Shown here in pieces: positions 20,479-29,037 of a DNA stretch of 64,000 nt (position 1 is its first letter; the number at the start of each line of letters is the position of its first letter). Where the stretch lies: assembly GCF_900104815.1 (NCBI RefSeq), contig NZ_FNTD01000004.1, forward strand, positions 992,001-1,056,000, read 5' to 3'. This DNA is from Streptomyces misionensis. GTDB lineage: Bacteria; Actinomycetota; Actinomycetes; Streptomycetales; Streptomycetaceae. The notes under the pieces were generated by a model. That model worked only from the letters and a program-made list of their open reading frames with translations, did no database searches and was not told the origin of the DNA. Made by a program: the position numbers and the translations under genes.

Positions 20479-21884
20479 GCGGCGCGCCCCGGGACGGGGG
20501 CGGGGGCTTGCGCCGCCTGGTGGGCCTGCCACAGCACCACCACGCCGAGCACCGCGCCGCAGACCGCGAGCGCCAGCCGGCCCGCGTCGGCGGGGCCGCC
20601 GCTGGGCAGCACGGCGAGGGCGAGGACCGCGGCGAGGGCCGCGGCCCGGCGCCGCACCGAGGTGCTGGGCGCGGCGGCGGCGATCAGGAACAGGCCCCAC
20701 AGCACGTACCAGGGGCGGATCGCCGGGCCGAACACGGCGACGGTGAGCAGGCTCAGCCCCAGCGCGTACACCGGCTGTAGCCGCAGCCGGTGCCAGATCA
20801 GGGCGACGGCCGCGGCGGTGGCCGCCAGGCCGAAAAGCTGCCAGGCCGGTACGGCCAGCGGGGCCAGGCCGCTGCCGAGCCGGGCGAGCAGCGCCGCGGT
20901 GGCCCGGCCGAGCAGACTGGCCGGCGCCCAGTTGTGCGGGGAGACGGGGGTGCCGAGGGCGCCGATCCAGCCGTAGCCGGTGCCGGCCAGGGCGGTGGCC
21001 GCGACCGTGGTCGCCGCGGCGGCGCCCGCGGTGGTCAGGGCGGCCGGCAGCGGGCGGCGGCCGGAGCGGACCTGGAGCACCAGTACCGCGAGCAGACCGA
21101 GCGCGGCGGGCACCTTGACCAGGGCGGCGAGGGTGACCAGTACGGCGCCGAGGGCGCCGAGGGAGAGGCGGGGGGCCCGCGCGGCGACCAGGCCGAGCCC
21201 GAGCAGGCCGAGCATCAGGGCGTCGTTGTGGGCCCCCGCGACCAGGTGCAGCAGCACCAGCGGGTTGAGGGCGCCGAGCCAGAGCGCGGCGGCCGGGTCG
21301 GCGCCGCTGTGCCGGGCGAGCCGGGGCAGCGCCACCGCCATCAGGGCCACGCCGAGCAGCGCCAGCAGGCGCATGCCGAGCAGGCCGGCGGGCAACCGGT
21401 CCCCGGTGAGGCCGGACAGGGCGGAGGCCAGACCCAGGAAGGCGGGTCCGTACGGCGCCCCGGTGTGCCGCCACATGGGGGCCACCTGGTCGGCGAGCGG
21501 GCCGCCGAGCGCGGCCGGGCCGTGGGTGTAGACGTCCAGGTGGGCGTCGGCCATGGCGCCCTGCGCGAGATAGCTGTAGACGTCCCGGCTGAACAGCGGC
21601 GGGGCGAGCAGCAGCGGGGCGGCCCAGACGGCCAGGACCAGGAGCAGGGCGCGTGGTCCCGGGGGCCGCGGGCCGCGCACCAGCCGGCCGAGGAGCACCC
21701 AGGCGGCGATCAGCAGCACGGCGCCGAAGTAGACCCCCACCAGGCCTGTCGCCGCCTGGGCGGAGGCGGGGGCCGGCAGGTCCTCGACGGGCAGGGCACC
21801 GGCCGTCTCCCCGCCCAGCGCGAGGGAGGCGGTGCCGGCCAGGCCGAGCAGCCGGCAGCGGCGCAGATCGAAGGGGAATGCCAT
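20475..21884 (-). CDS. mptB: Alpha-1,6-mannosyltransferase MptB-like
   Basis: 469 residues from ATG 21884 (a GTG at 21893 is possible; neither has a clear ribosome site). There are 12 or so membrane segments. PLFSRDVYSYLAQGAMADAHLD holds the acidic catalytic loop of GT-C enzymes, and NPLVLLHLVAGAHNDALM is characteristic of MptA/MptB proteins, which add alpha-1,6-mannose to lipomannan cores from polyprenyl-phosphomannose in Corynebacteriales. The Streptomyces homologue presumably glycosylates a surface lipoglycan. The GT87 gene is coupled downstream. Confidence 0.88.
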   Translation of the reverse strand: MAFPFDLRRCRLLGLAGTASLALGGETAGALPVEDLPAPASAQAATGLVGVYFGAVLLIAAWVLLGRLVRGPRPPGPRALLLVLAVWAAPLLLAPPLFSRDVYSYLAQGAMADAHLDVYTHGPAALGGPLADQVAPMWRHTGAPYGPAFLGLASALSGLTGDRLPAGLLGMRLLALLGVALMAVALPRLARHSGADPAAALWLGALNPLVLLHLVAGAHNDALMLGLLGLGLVAARAPRLSLGALGAVLVTLAALVKVPAALGLLAVLVLQVRSGRRPLPAALTTAGAAAATTVAATALAGTGYGWIGALGTPVSPHNWAPASLLGRATAALLARLGSGLAPLAVPAWQLFGLAATAAAVALIWHRLRLQPVYALGLSLLTVAVFGPAIRPWYVLWGLFLIAAAAPSTSVRRRAAALAAVLALAVLPSGGPADAGRLALAVCGAVLGVVVLWQAHQAAQAPAPVPGRAA

Positions 21885-22041
21885 GGCCAACACTGGCTCA
21901 GCGTGTCAACGCCGGATGGCCGGGAGTCGACACGGAGCCCTCCGGGCGGGGGCCGGAGGGTGGCTGCTGTGTGCTCCCGGTTCCCCGGCCGTTCAACGGG
22001 TCCTCGGGCGCGGACCTCCCGGGGGGCGGTGCCCGCTGCGG

Positions 22042-22980
22042 TCAGAACACCGACAGTCCGGTCAGCGTCGTGAACCGGTCGAGGGCGGCCACGCCGGCCA
22101 CCGAGTTGCCGCGCTCGTCCAGCCCCGGGCTCCACACGCACAGCGTGCACCGGCCCGGTACGACGGCGATGATCCCGCCGCCGACCCCGCTCTTGCCGGG
22201 CAGGCCGACCCGGTAGGCGAAATCGCCGGCCGCGTCATAGGTGCCGCAGGTCAGCATGACGGCGTTGACCTGCTTGGCCTGGCTCTTGCTGAGCAGCCTG
22301 CTGCCGTCGGCGCGGATGCCGTGCCGGGCGAGGAAGCCGGTGGCGAGCGCGAGGTCGGCGCAGGAGGCGGCGATGGAGCACTGCCGGAAGTACTGGTCGA
22401 GCAGGACCGGCACCTCGTTGTCGACGTTGCCGTAGGACGCCATGAAGTGGGCGAGGGCGGCGTTGCGGTCGCCGTGCGCGGTCTCGGAGGCGGCGACCTC
22501 CAGGTCGAAGTCCAGTTCGGGGTTGCCGCTCTCGGCGCGCAGAAAGGCCAGCAGTTCGCCGGCCGCGTCCCCGGTACGGGTCTGGAGGCGGTCGGTGACG
22601 ACGAGGGCGCCCGCGTTGATGAAGGGGTTGCGCGGGATGCCGTTCTCGTACTCCAGCTGGACCAGGGAGTTGAACGGGTTGCCGGAGGGCTCCCGGCCGA
22701 CGTGCTCCCAGAGTTCGTCGCCCTCGCGGGCCAGGTCCAGGGCGAGGGTGAACACCTTGGTGATGGACTGGGCGGAGAACGGCTGCCGCCACTCCCCCAC
22801 CCCGTACACCGTGCCGTCCAGCTCGGCGACGGCCATGCCGAAGCTGCGGGGGTCGCGGGCGGCGAGCGCCGGTATGTAGTCGGCGGCGCGGCCCCGGCCC
22901 GGGGTGTGCTCCAGCTCCTCGGCTATGCGCTCCAGGACCGGCAGGAAGGTGCGGGACGACGTCGTTGTCATGATCACCAT
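22042..22980 (-). CDS. glsA: Glutaminase
   Basis: 312 residues from ATG 22980, 4 nt after GGAGG (an ATG at 22971 is also possible). The serine-dependent glutaminase fold shows the catalytic SAQSITKV (Ser-x-x-Lys), NPFINAGALV, GNVDNEV, CADLALATGFLARHG and GLPGKSGVGGGI. It hydrolyses glutamine to glutamate and ammonia in the cytoplasm. It is the last of four minus-strand genes (GntR, asparaginase, aspartase, glutaminase) that together release nitrogen from amide amino acids. It lies 63 bp after aspA and may share its transcript. Confidence 0.94.
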   Translation of the reverse strand: MVIMTTTSSRTFLPVLERIAEELEHTPGRGRAADYIPALAARDPRSFGMAVAELDGTVYGVGEWRQPFSAQSITKVFTLALDLAREGDELWEHVGREPSGNPFNSLVQLEYENGIPRNPFINAGALVVTDRLQTRTGDAAGELLAFLRAESGNPELDFDLEVAASETAHGDRNAALAHFMASYGNVDNEVPVLLDQYFRQCSIAASCADLALATGFLARHGIRADGSRLLSKSQAKQVNAVMLTCGTYDAAGDFAYRVGLPGKSGVGGGIIAVVPGRCTLCVWSPGLDERGNSVAGVAALDRFTTLTGLSVF

Positions 22981-23043
22981 TGTGCCTCCCCGCCGCTCCC
23001 AGGGCCCACTCACCCGTGCCCCGGGAAGGGCCGTCGCCGCAGG

Positions 23044-24450
23044 TCAGGCGGCCGGTGCCCCGCTGCCGGCGACGATCTCGGGGCGCAGCAGCCCGGCCAG
23101 CGTACCGGCCGGCAACAGGCCCTTCTCCAGGACCAGTTCGGCCACCCCGCGGCCGGTGGCGAGGGCCTCCTTGGCGATCTCGGTGGCGGCCGTGTAGCCG
23201 ATGTGCGGGTTGAGCGCGGTGACCAGTCCGATGGAGTTCTCCACGCTCGCGCGCAGCCGCTCGGTGTTCGCGGTGATGCCGTTCACACAGCGCTCGGCGA
23301 GCGTCAGGCAGGCCCGCCGCAGATGGGTGACGGACTCCGACAGGGAGTGCAGGATGATCGGCTCGAAGGCGTTGAGCTGGAGCTGTCCGGCCTCGGCGGC
23401 CATGGTGATGGCGACGTCGTTGCCGATCACCTCGAAGGCGACCTGGTTGACCACCTCGGGGATGACCGGGTTGACCTTGCCCGGCATGATCGACGAACCG
23501 GCCTGCACCGGCGGCAGGTTGATCTCGCCGAGCCCGGCGCGCGGGCCGGAGGACAGCAGCCGCAGGTCGTTGCAGCTCTTGGAGAGCTTGACCGCGATCC
23601 GCTTGAGCACGCCGGACATCTGGACGAAGGCCCCGCAGTCCTGGGTGGCCTCGACCAGGTTGGCGGCGGTGACCAGCGGCAGCCCGGTGATCGCGGACAG
23701 GTGCCGGCGGGCGGCCTCGGCGTACCCGGACGGCGCGTTGATCCCGGTGCCGATGGCGGTGGCGCCCAGGTTGATCTCATGGATCAGCTCGACGGCCTCG
23801 GCAAGACGGCTGCGGTCCTCCTCGATCATCACGGCGAACGCGGAGAACTCCTGACCGAGCGTCATGGGCACCGCGTCCTGCAACTGTGTACGGCCCATCT
23901 TGAGCACGTCACGGAACTCCACGGACTTGCCGGCGAACGCGTCCTGGAGTACGGCCATCGCCTTGAGCAGTCCACGTACCGCGAAGATCGTCGCTATCTT
24001 GACGGCGGTCGGGTAGACGTCATTGGTCGACTGGCTCAGGTTGACGTCCTCGTTGGGGTGTACATACATGTACTCGCCCTTGGCGTGGCCGAGCAGTTCC
24101 AGCGCCCGGTTCGCGACGACCTCGTTGGCGTTCATGTTGGTCGACGTACCGGCGCCGCCCTGGATGACGTCCACCACGAACTGGTCGTGCAGGGCGCCCT
24201 GACGGATCTCCCGGCAGGCGGCCACGATCGCCGCGGCCTTCGCCGGTTCCAGCAGCCCCAGTTCCTCGTTCGCGAGGGCGGCGGCCTCCTTGACGGCGGC
24301 CAGGGCGTCGATCAGGTGCGGGTACGCCGAGATCGGCGTCCCGGTGATGGGGAAGTTCTCGGTCGCCCGCAGGGTGTGCACACCCCAGTAGGCGTCGGCG
24401 GGCACGTCCCGGTCGCCGAGCAGGTCGTGTTCGCGGCGGGTGGCGGTCAT
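23044..24450 (-). CDS. aspA: Aspartate ammonia-lyase
   Basis: 468 residues. The fumarase/aspartase superfamily signature GSSIMPGKVNP is present on the flexible catalytic loop. TSTNMNANEV, HPNEDVNLSQSTNDVYPTA and GRTQLQDAVPMTLGQEF are conserved substrate-pocket segments. The Thr/Ser-rich pocket, the start (MTATRREHDLLGDRDVPADAYWG-like) and LPLVTAANLVEATQD favour aspartase over class II fumarase. It deaminates L-aspartate to fumarate. It lies downstream of asparaginase, whose product it uses, but a strong hairpin separates the two genes. Confidence 0.94.
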   Translation of the reverse strand: MTATRREHDLLGDRDVPADAYWGVHTLRATENFPITGTPISAYPHLIDALAAVKEAAALANEELGLLEPAKAAAIVAACREIRQGALHDQFVVDVIQGGAGTSTNMNANEVVANRALELLGHAKGEYMYVHPNEDVNLSQSTNDVYPTAVKIATIFAVRGLLKAMAVLQDAFAGKSVEFRDVLKMGRTQLQDAVPMTLGQEFSAFAVMIEEDRSRLAEAVELIHEINLGATAIGTGINAPSGYAEAARRHLSAITGLPLVTAANLVEATQDCGAFVQMSGVLKRIAVKLSKSCNDLRLLSSGPRAGLGEINLPPVQAGSSIMPGKVNPVIPEVVNQVAFEVIGNDVAITMAAEAGQLQLNAFEPIILHSLSESVTHLRRACLTLAERCVNGITANTERLRASVENSIGLVTALNPHIGYTAATEIAKEALATGRGVAELVLEKGLLPAGTLAGLLRPEIVAGSGAPAA

Positions 24451-24488
24451 GGGAAGGGGTCTCCTTCTGGGCTACGGAGGTGAGGGCG

Positions 24489-24510
24489 CCCCCGCGCAGG
24501 AGCGCGGGGG
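24489..24510 (-). terminator. Hairpin between asparaginase and aspA
   Basis: CCCCCGCGC (24489-24497) pairs with GCGCGGGGG (24502-24510) around a 4-nt loop, 64 bp after the asparaginase stop. The stem is perfect and very G+C-rich without a U-tract. It would end or reduce transcription entering aspA. Confidence 0.65.
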
Positions 24511-24573
24511 CCGGTTCGCGGCCGGCGCCGTATGGCGCGCCCGGCCGGGGGCGGCGCGCGGTGACGGGACCGG

Positions 24574-25572
24574 TCAGGCGGCGCCGAGGCCGTCCACGAC
24601 GCGCACGGACCCCACCGGCACTCCGCCGCCCAGCAACGGCGCCCCCGAGAACTCGGCCAGCAGCGCGGAGTCCACCCCGGCCAGCGCCAGCGCGGCCGCC
24701 GCGACCGGCACCCGCGCCCGGTCCGCGCCGTCCGCTATCTTCACGGCCACCGCCCGTCCGTCCGGCAGCGCGGCGACCTGCACCCCCTCGAAGCCGTCCT
24801 TGGCCAGCAGCCCCGGCACGGCCCGCATCAGCGCGGCGACGTCACGGGTGGCGCCGGAGGCCATCTCGGCGTGGGCGCGCATCGCGTCGGCGACCCGCGC
24901 CTCGGGCGTGCCGGGGGCGGCCGTGACGACGCGGGACAGGGCGCGGGCGAGGCCGGTCAGGGAGATGGCGAACAGGGGGGCGCCGCAGCCGTCCACGGTG
25001 ACCCGGGCGACCCGTTGCCCGGTCAGCTCCTCGACGGTCTCGCGGATCGCCCGCTGCAGCGGGTGCTCCGGGTCCAGGTAGTCCGGCAGGGACCAGCCGT
25101 TGAGCTTCGCGGTCCACAGCATGGCCGCGTGCTTGCCGGAGCAGTTCTGGGCGAGCCGGGAGGGCGCCCGGCCCGCGCGGACCCAGGTGTCGCGGACGGC
25201 GGGGTCGAAGGGCAGGTCGGGGACGTTGCGCAGGTCGTCCTCGGCGAGTCCCGCCAGTTCGAGGATGCGCCGGGTGCCGGCGAGGTGGCGTTCTTCGCCG
25301 GAGTGGCTGGCGGCGGCCAGGGACAGCAGCTCGCCGTCCAGCGGCAGTCCGGCCCGCAGCATGGCGACGGCCTGGAGGGGCTTGACCGCCGAGCGCGGGT
25401 AGAACGCGGCCTCGGCGTCGCCGAGCCGGTGCTTGACGGTGCCGTCGGCGCCGAGGACGACGACGGAGCCGTGGTGGACGCCCTCGATGACGCCGCCGCG
25501 GACGAGCTGGGCGACGGGGGCGTGGCGGGGCGCGCGGACGACGGGTGCGTCGGCGAGGGAGGTGCTGAACAT
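24574..25572 (-). CDS. L-asparaginase (asparaginase II, rhizobial type)
   Basis: 332 residues from ATG 25572, the usual family length; the frame stays open further upstream but that part is Pro/Arg-rich and unlike the family. LVRGGVIEGVHHGSVVVLG, FYPRSAVKPLQA, LAAASHSGEERHL, QNCSGKHAAML and VDGCGAPLFAISL are characteristic of the thermolabile rhizobial-type asparaginases, with Ser/Lys catalytic residues in SAVK and CSGKH. It converts asparagine to aspartate and ammonia in the cytoplasm. The GntR regulator gene lies 242 bp upstream on the same strand. Confidence 0.93.
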   Translation of the reverse strand: MFSTSLADAPVVRAPRHAPVAQLVRGGVIEGVHHGSVVVLGADGTVKHRLGDAEAAFYPRSAVKPLQAVAMLRAGLPLDGELLSLAAASHSGEERHLAGTRRILELAGLAEDDLRNVPDLPFDPAVRDTWVRAGRAPSRLAQNCSGKHAAMLWTAKLNGWSLPDYLDPEHPLQRAIRETVEELTGQRVARVTVDGCGAPLFAISLTGLARALSRVVTAAPGTPEARVADAMRAHAEMASGATRDVAALMRAVPGLLAKDGFEGVQVAALPDGRAVAVKIADGADRARVPVAAAALALAGVDSALLAEFSGAPLLGGGVPVGSVRVVDGLGAA

Positions 25573-25814
25573 CACTGCCTGTATCGGGGGGGTCGGGGCG
25601 GCCGGGTCGCGGGTCACGCGGCGGCGCCGGTGGAGAAACGCGCTGTGCGGGGTCGTACCGGCCGCGGTCAGCGCGATGCCGGCGGGAGGCGCGGGGCACG
25701 GTGGTGCTCCTGGCGCCGTCGTCGGCATCCGGGGGTCGGTGTACGAGAGCCGGTATGCGGAACCGGTCATCGGTGCTCAGCCGTCGGTGTACGGCGGCCG
25801 GGAGTACCGCTCGT

Positions 25815-26540
25815 TCACCCCTCCACCGCGCCGCTCACGGCCGGTGCCGGTGGCCGGACGATCTCGGTGAGGGTGCGCTCGACGCGGTCCAGGTGGTGGC
25901 TCATGGCCGCGACCGCGTCCGGTTCGCAGCCGTCGGCCAGGGCCTCGACGATCGCGCGGTGTTCGCGGTTGGACTGCTCGCGGCGGCCGCCGAGTTCGTT
26001 GAGGAAGGCCGACTGGCGCGCCAGGGCGTCGCGGATCTCCTCGATGACCCGGCGGAAGACGGGGTTCTGGGCGGCCTCCGCCACGGTGAGGTGGAAGAGC
26101 GTGTCCATCGCGACCCAGGCGGTGGTGTCCGTCTCCCGTTCCATCCGGTCCAGCAGGTGGGCCAGGCGGTCCAGGTGGTCCGGGGTGCGGCGCAGGGCCG
26201 CGTAGCCGGCCACCGGGATCTCGATGTGCCGGCGCACCTCCAGCAGATCGCTGGCCGCGTAGTCGCCGAAGGTGGGGTCCTCCACCGCGTTGGCGACGAC
26301 GAAGGTGCCCTTGCCGGTGCGCGAGACGGTGAGGCCCATCGCCTGGAGCGCGCGCAGCGCCTCGCGCAGCACCGGCCGGGAGACCTCCAGGGTGCGTCCC
26401 AGCTCGGCCTCGGAGGGCAGCTTGTCGCCGATGGCGTAGTCGCCGCGTTCGATGGCGCCGCGGAGGTGGCCGAGGACCGCTTCCATGGCGCTCACACGCC
26501 GCGGACCCGGACCACCTGTCTGGCTGTCTGACAGGTTCAC
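25815..26540 (-). CDS. FadR-type GntR transcriptional regulator
   Basis: 241 residues. The winged helix (about 20-85) contains YAIGDKLPSEAELGRTLEVS, RPVLREALRALQAMGLT and RTGKGTFV. The C-terminal FCD domain (about 100-225) has the metal and ligand residues in DTLFHLTVAEAAQNP and EHRAIVEALADG. GTG 26540 is chosen: a TTGACA-N18-GATCAT promoter places the transcript start next to it, so it is probably leaderless; GTG 26495 and ATG 26486 are alternatives. An operator-like palindrome lies inside the first codons. Its position suggests it controls the asparaginase-aspartase genes through an amino acid ligand; this is inference. Confidence 0.9.
   Translation of the reverse strand: MNLSDSQTGGPGPRRVSAMEAVLGHLRGAIERGDYAIGDKLPSEAELGRTLEVSRPVLREALRALQAMGLTVSRTGKGTFVVANAVEDPTFGDYAASDLLEVRRHIEIPVAGYAALRRTPDHLDRLAHLLDRMERETDTTAWVAMDTLFHLTVAEAAQNPVFRRVIEEIRDALARQSAFLNELGGRREQSNREHRAIVEALADGCEPDAVAAMSHHLDRVERTLTEIVRPPAPAVSGAVEG
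26514..26536. promoter_or_regulatory. Operator-like dyad at the gntR start
   Basis: ACCTGTC (26514-26520) and GACAGGT (26530-26536) form outer arms, and CTGTC-T-GACAG (26524-26534) is a perfect inner palindrome. It lies just downstream of the predicted transcript start, which fits autorepression by the FadR-type protein. Confidence 0.55.
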
Positions 26541-26547
26541 GAGGCCG

Positions 26548-26577
26548 ATGATCCGGCCTGCCTGGCCGCTCTGTCAA
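26548..26577 (-). promoter_or_regulatory. gntR promoter
   Basis: On the minus strand TTGACA (26577-26572), an 18-nt spacer and GATCAT (26553-26548) lie 7 nt before the GTG at 26540. The -35 is perfect, the -10 weak. The spacing predicts a leaderless mRNA. Confidence 0.5.
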
Positions 26578-26594
26578 GGCGGGCCGCAGACGCG

Positions 26595-26635
26595 CACGGG
26601 GCGCGGCGCCCGTCCGCGGGCGTCCGCGCCCCGTG
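26595..26635 (-). terminator. uppP terminator hairpin
   Basis: CACGGGGCGCGG (26595-26606) pairs perfectly with CCGCGCCCCGTG (26624-26635), with a nested GCCCG/CGGGC. It starts 19 bp after the uppP stop on the minus strand. Confidence 0.7.
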
Positions 26636-26654
26636 GGTGGGCGGGAGGAACGGC

Positions 26655-27491
26655 TCAGGCGTTGAGCACGCCGGTGCCGAGCAGGCCCAGCAGGGCCACG
26701 CCGATGACGATGCGGTAGATCACGAAGGCGTTGAAGGAGTGCTTGGCGACGAACTTCAGCAGCCAGGCGATGGAGGCGTAGGCGACGATGAAGGAGACGA
26801 CGGTGCCGACGGCCAGCGGAGCGGCGCCGACGCCCGCGCCGAGGGCGTCCTTCAGCTCGTAGATGCCGGCGCCGGTGAGCGCGGGGATGCCGAGGAAGAA
26901 GGAGAGCCGGGTGGCCGCGACGCGGTCCAGGTCCAGCACGAGGGCGGTGGACATGGTGGCGCCGGAGCGGGAGAAGCCGGGGAAGAGCAGGGCGAGGATC
27001 TGCGAGCAGCCCACCCACATCGCGTCCTTGAAGGACGTGTCGTCCTCACCGCGCTTGTGGCGGCCCATCTGGTCCGCGCACCACATTGCGCCGGAGCCGA
27101 CGATCAGCGAACCGGCGACGACCCACAGCGAGGCCAGCGGCCCGTCGATCAGCGGCTTGGCGGCGAGGCCCACCAGGACGATCGGAATGGTGGCGGCGAT
27201 CACCCACCAGGCGAACTTGTAGTCGTGGTGGTAACGCTCCTCGCGGTTGGCCAGACCGCGGAACCAGGCGGAGACGATCCGCTTGATGTCCTTGAAGAAG
27301 TACACGAGCACGGCGGCGATGGCGCCGACCTGGATGACTGCGGAGAACCCGACGACGGACTTGTCGTCGACGGGGATGTCCATGAGTCCCTCGGCGATCT
27401 TGAGGTGACCGGTGGAGGACACCGGGAGGAACTCGGTCACCCCCTCGACGACACCGAGGATGACGGCCTGGCCGACAGAGATGGCGCTCAT
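26655..27491 (-). CDS. uppP: Undecaprenyl-diphosphatase UppP (BacA)
   Basis: 278 residues from ATG 27491. There are seven or eight membrane segments, with the two catalytic motifs of the BacA family: EGVTEFLPVSSTGHL (about 15-30) and PGFSRSGAT (about 170). It dephosphorylates undecaprenyl diphosphate so that the lipid carrier can be reused in peptidoglycan and other envelope polymers; extra copies give bacitracin tolerance. Its promoter region holds an unusual 20-bp tandem duplication and an imperfect palindrome (27523-27576). Confidence 0.95.
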   Translation of the reverse strand: MSAISVGQAVILGVVEGVTEFLPVSSTGHLKIAEGLMDIPVDDKSVVGFSAVIQVGAIAAVLVYFFKDIKRIVSAWFRGLANREERYHHDYKFAWWVIAATIPIVLVGLAAKPLIDGPLASLWVVAGSLIVGSGAMWCADQMGRHKRGEDDTSFKDAMWVGCSQILALLFPGFSRSGATMSTALVLDLDRVAATRLSFFLGIPALTGAGIYELKDALGAGVGAAPLAVGTVVSFIVAYASIAWLLKFVAKHSFNAFVIYRIVIGVALLGLLGTGVLNA

Positions 27492-27522
27492 GGGATCCAG
27501 TTCTGAGGAGAGTAGGTCGACA

Positions 27523-27538
27523 GTGCTGTGGACAGTAC
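27523..27538. promoter_or_regulatory. Imperfect operator-like palindrome upstream of uppP
   Basis: GTGCTGT (27523-27529), GG, ACAGTAC (27532-27538): arms match at 6 of 7 positions. It lies 32-47 bp upstream of the uppP start on its strand, next to the tandem repeat. Confidence 0.45.
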
Positions 27539-27576
27539 TTAATGCGTTGGTTCGTGACTTAATGCGTTGGTTCGTG
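27537..27576. repeat. Perfect 20-bp tandem duplication upstream of uppP
   Basis: The unit acttaatgcgttggttcgtg occurs at 27537-27556 and again, identically, at 27557-27576. It is less G+C-rich than its surroundings. It could be a duplicated activator site or a recent slippage event. Confidence 0.85.
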
Positions 27577-27604
27577 CGTCCGGTGGTGCGGGTTGTGCCC
27601 GGGC

Positions 27605-27973
27605 CTACAGGGCGCGGGCGAGGAAGACCCCGGCGAAGGCCGCCGCGAGGCCGGCCGCCACGCTCGCGACGACGTTGACCGAAGCGTAGAGGCCGGAGCC
27701 GGCCTCGGTCAGTCGCAGGGTCTCGTAGGAGAAGGTCGAGTACGTCGTCAGCGCCCCGCACAGGCCGGTGCCGAGCAGGAGTTGCAGATGGGGCCCGGCG
27801 GCCCCGGTGGCGGCGAGGCCGGTGACCAGACCGAGGATCAGGCTGCCGACGACGTTCACCACGTAGGTGCCCCAGGGGAAGACCGAGTCGTGCCGGGCCT
27901 GTACGGCGCGGTCCGTGAGGTAGCGCAGAGGGGCCCCGACCATCGCTCCGAGGACGACCAGCAGCCAGTTCAC
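27605..27973 (-). CDS. fluC: Fluoride channel FluC/CrcB (subunit 1)
   Basis: 122 residues with four membrane helices. [30 protein letters not shown] (the Asn of the pore) and the sodium-site/phenylalanine-box segment [16 protein letters not shown] are FluC signatures. The protein exports fluoride as a dual-topology dimer. Its start overlaps the stop of the DUF190 gene by 4 bp. With the paralogue upstream it probably forms a heterodimer, as in gram-positive bacteria with paired genes. Confidence 0.94.
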   Translation of the reverse strand: MNWLLVVLGAMVGAPLRYLTDRAVQARHDSVFPWGTYVVNVVGSLILGLVTGLAATGAAGPHLQLLLGTGLCGALTTYSTFSYETLRLTEAGSGLYASVNVVASVAAGLAAAFAGVFLARAL

Positions 27974-28350
27974 GGCGATCCCTCGCCGTGCGAACCGGCG
28001 GGATCCTGGCCCGCCGCGCGGCCGACGTACCGTACGACCTCGCAGTCGTCCAGCGTGACCAGGCCCTCGCGGACCAGCTCGTCCAGCTGGGGCAGGAAGG
28101 CCCGGACCCGTTCCTCGGTGTCCACCACGACCACCGCGACCGGCAGGTCCTCGCTGAGCGACAGCAGGCGGGAGGTGTGGATGCGGGAGGAGGCGCCGAA
28201 GCCCTCGATGCCCCGGAAGACGCTGGCCCCGGCGAGTCCGGCGGCGTGCGCGCGGTGCACGATCTCGCTGTAGAGGGGCTTGTGGTGCCAGGTGTCGTCC
28301 TCGCCGATGTAGACGGTCAGCCGGAGCGCGCGGCCGGTGAGTGAGGTCAT
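27970..28350 (-). CDS. DUF190 protein between two fluoride-channel genes
   Basis: 126 residues from ATG 28350. [40 protein letters not shown] and [14 protein letters not shown] are typical of DUF190, a small ferredoxin-like fold related to PII signalling proteins. It overlaps both flanking fluC genes by 4 bp, so all three are translated together. A role in regulating fluoride export, perhaps by binding a nucleotide or ion, is suggested by this conserved position but is not shown. Confidence 0.88.
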   Translation of the reverse strand: MTSLTGRALRLTVYIGEDDTWHHKPLYSEIVHRAHAAGLAGASVFRGIEGFGASSRIHTSRLLSLSEDLPVAVVVVDTEERVRAFLPQLDELVREGLVTLDDCEVVRYVGRAAGQDPAGSHGEGSP

Positions 28351-28811
28351 GGCTGCTGCCTTCCGATGAGCACCTTGCGGGCGACGGTCGAGGCGAGCCA
28401 TACCGCCGCGAGGGTCGTGCAGGGTGTCGCCACGAGGTAGACGAGCCCGGCCCCGGGGCGGCCGGCGTCGACCAGCCTGCGGATGTCGACGGTGTAGGTG
28501 GAGAAGGTGGTGAAGCCGCCGAGGACGCCGGTGCCGAAGAACGGGCGGACGAGGCGGTGGGCGGCCCACACCTCGGTGATGAACACCATGAACACGCCCA
28601 TCACGCCGCAGCCGATGAGGTTGGTCCAGAAGGTCGCCCAGGGGAAGCCGCCGGGCGGGGTGGGCAGGGCCAGGGCGAGTCCGTAGCGGGCGCACGCGCC
28701 GAGGGCGCCGCCGGCCGCGACCACCGCGACGACGGGTGCCTGGGCGCGCCACCGCGAGCGCCGGCGCGCCGCGGGCCGGGCGTGAAGGGTGTCGGCTTCG
28801 GGGGTTGTCAT
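28347..28811 (-). CDS. fluC: Fluoride channel FluC/CrcB (subunit 2)
   Basis: 154 residues, first gene of the operon. A basic N-terminal extension (about 1-28) precedes four membrane helices with [31 protein letters not shown] and [15 protein letters not shown]. It is the more divergent partner of the 122-residue FluC and probably completes a heterodimeric channel. No convincing fluoride riboswitch was found upstream; a G+C-rich stem with a GGCCG arm precedes the AGGAGACG ribosome site. Confidence 0.93.
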   Translation of the reverse strand: MTTPEADTLHARPAARRRSRWRAQAPVVAVVAAGGALGACARYGLALALPTPPGGFPWATFWTNLIGCGVMGVFMVFITEVWAAHRLVRPFFGTGVLGGFTTFSTYTVDIRRLVDAGRPGAGLVYLVATPCTTLAAVWLASTVARKVLIGRQQP

Positions 28812-29014
28812 TGCTGTACGTCTCCTGCTCGGCCGACCCCGTGGGTGATCACGGCCGGCACCAGCGTACCGCCGCGACGGGCGGGTTCCGGCCAGGCGGG
28901 GACCGTGCGAGCGGGCCGTGCGCAGGCCGTGCGGAATCGTTCATCCATGGGTGCCGAACCGTTCACCCGCCCTTCCCCGGACGGTCCCCGAAGCGGCCCG
29001 CGCTCAGCGCGTTC

Positions 29015-29032
29015 CGGGTCTGACCAGACCCG
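29015..29032. promoter_or_regulatory. Perfect 18-bp palindrome at a pseudogene edge
   Basis: CGGGTCTG (29015-29022), AC, CAGACCCG (29025-29032). It looks like a TetR-type operator or a recombination end and directly abuts the first recognisable codons of the decayed ABC permease. Confidence 0.5.
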
Positions 29033-29037
29033 ACTCG

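Noticed and set aside
28812..28880. Possible fluoride riboswitch before the FluC operon.
   Set aside because: The conserved crcB-motif core sequences could not be found. Only a G+C-rich stem is present.
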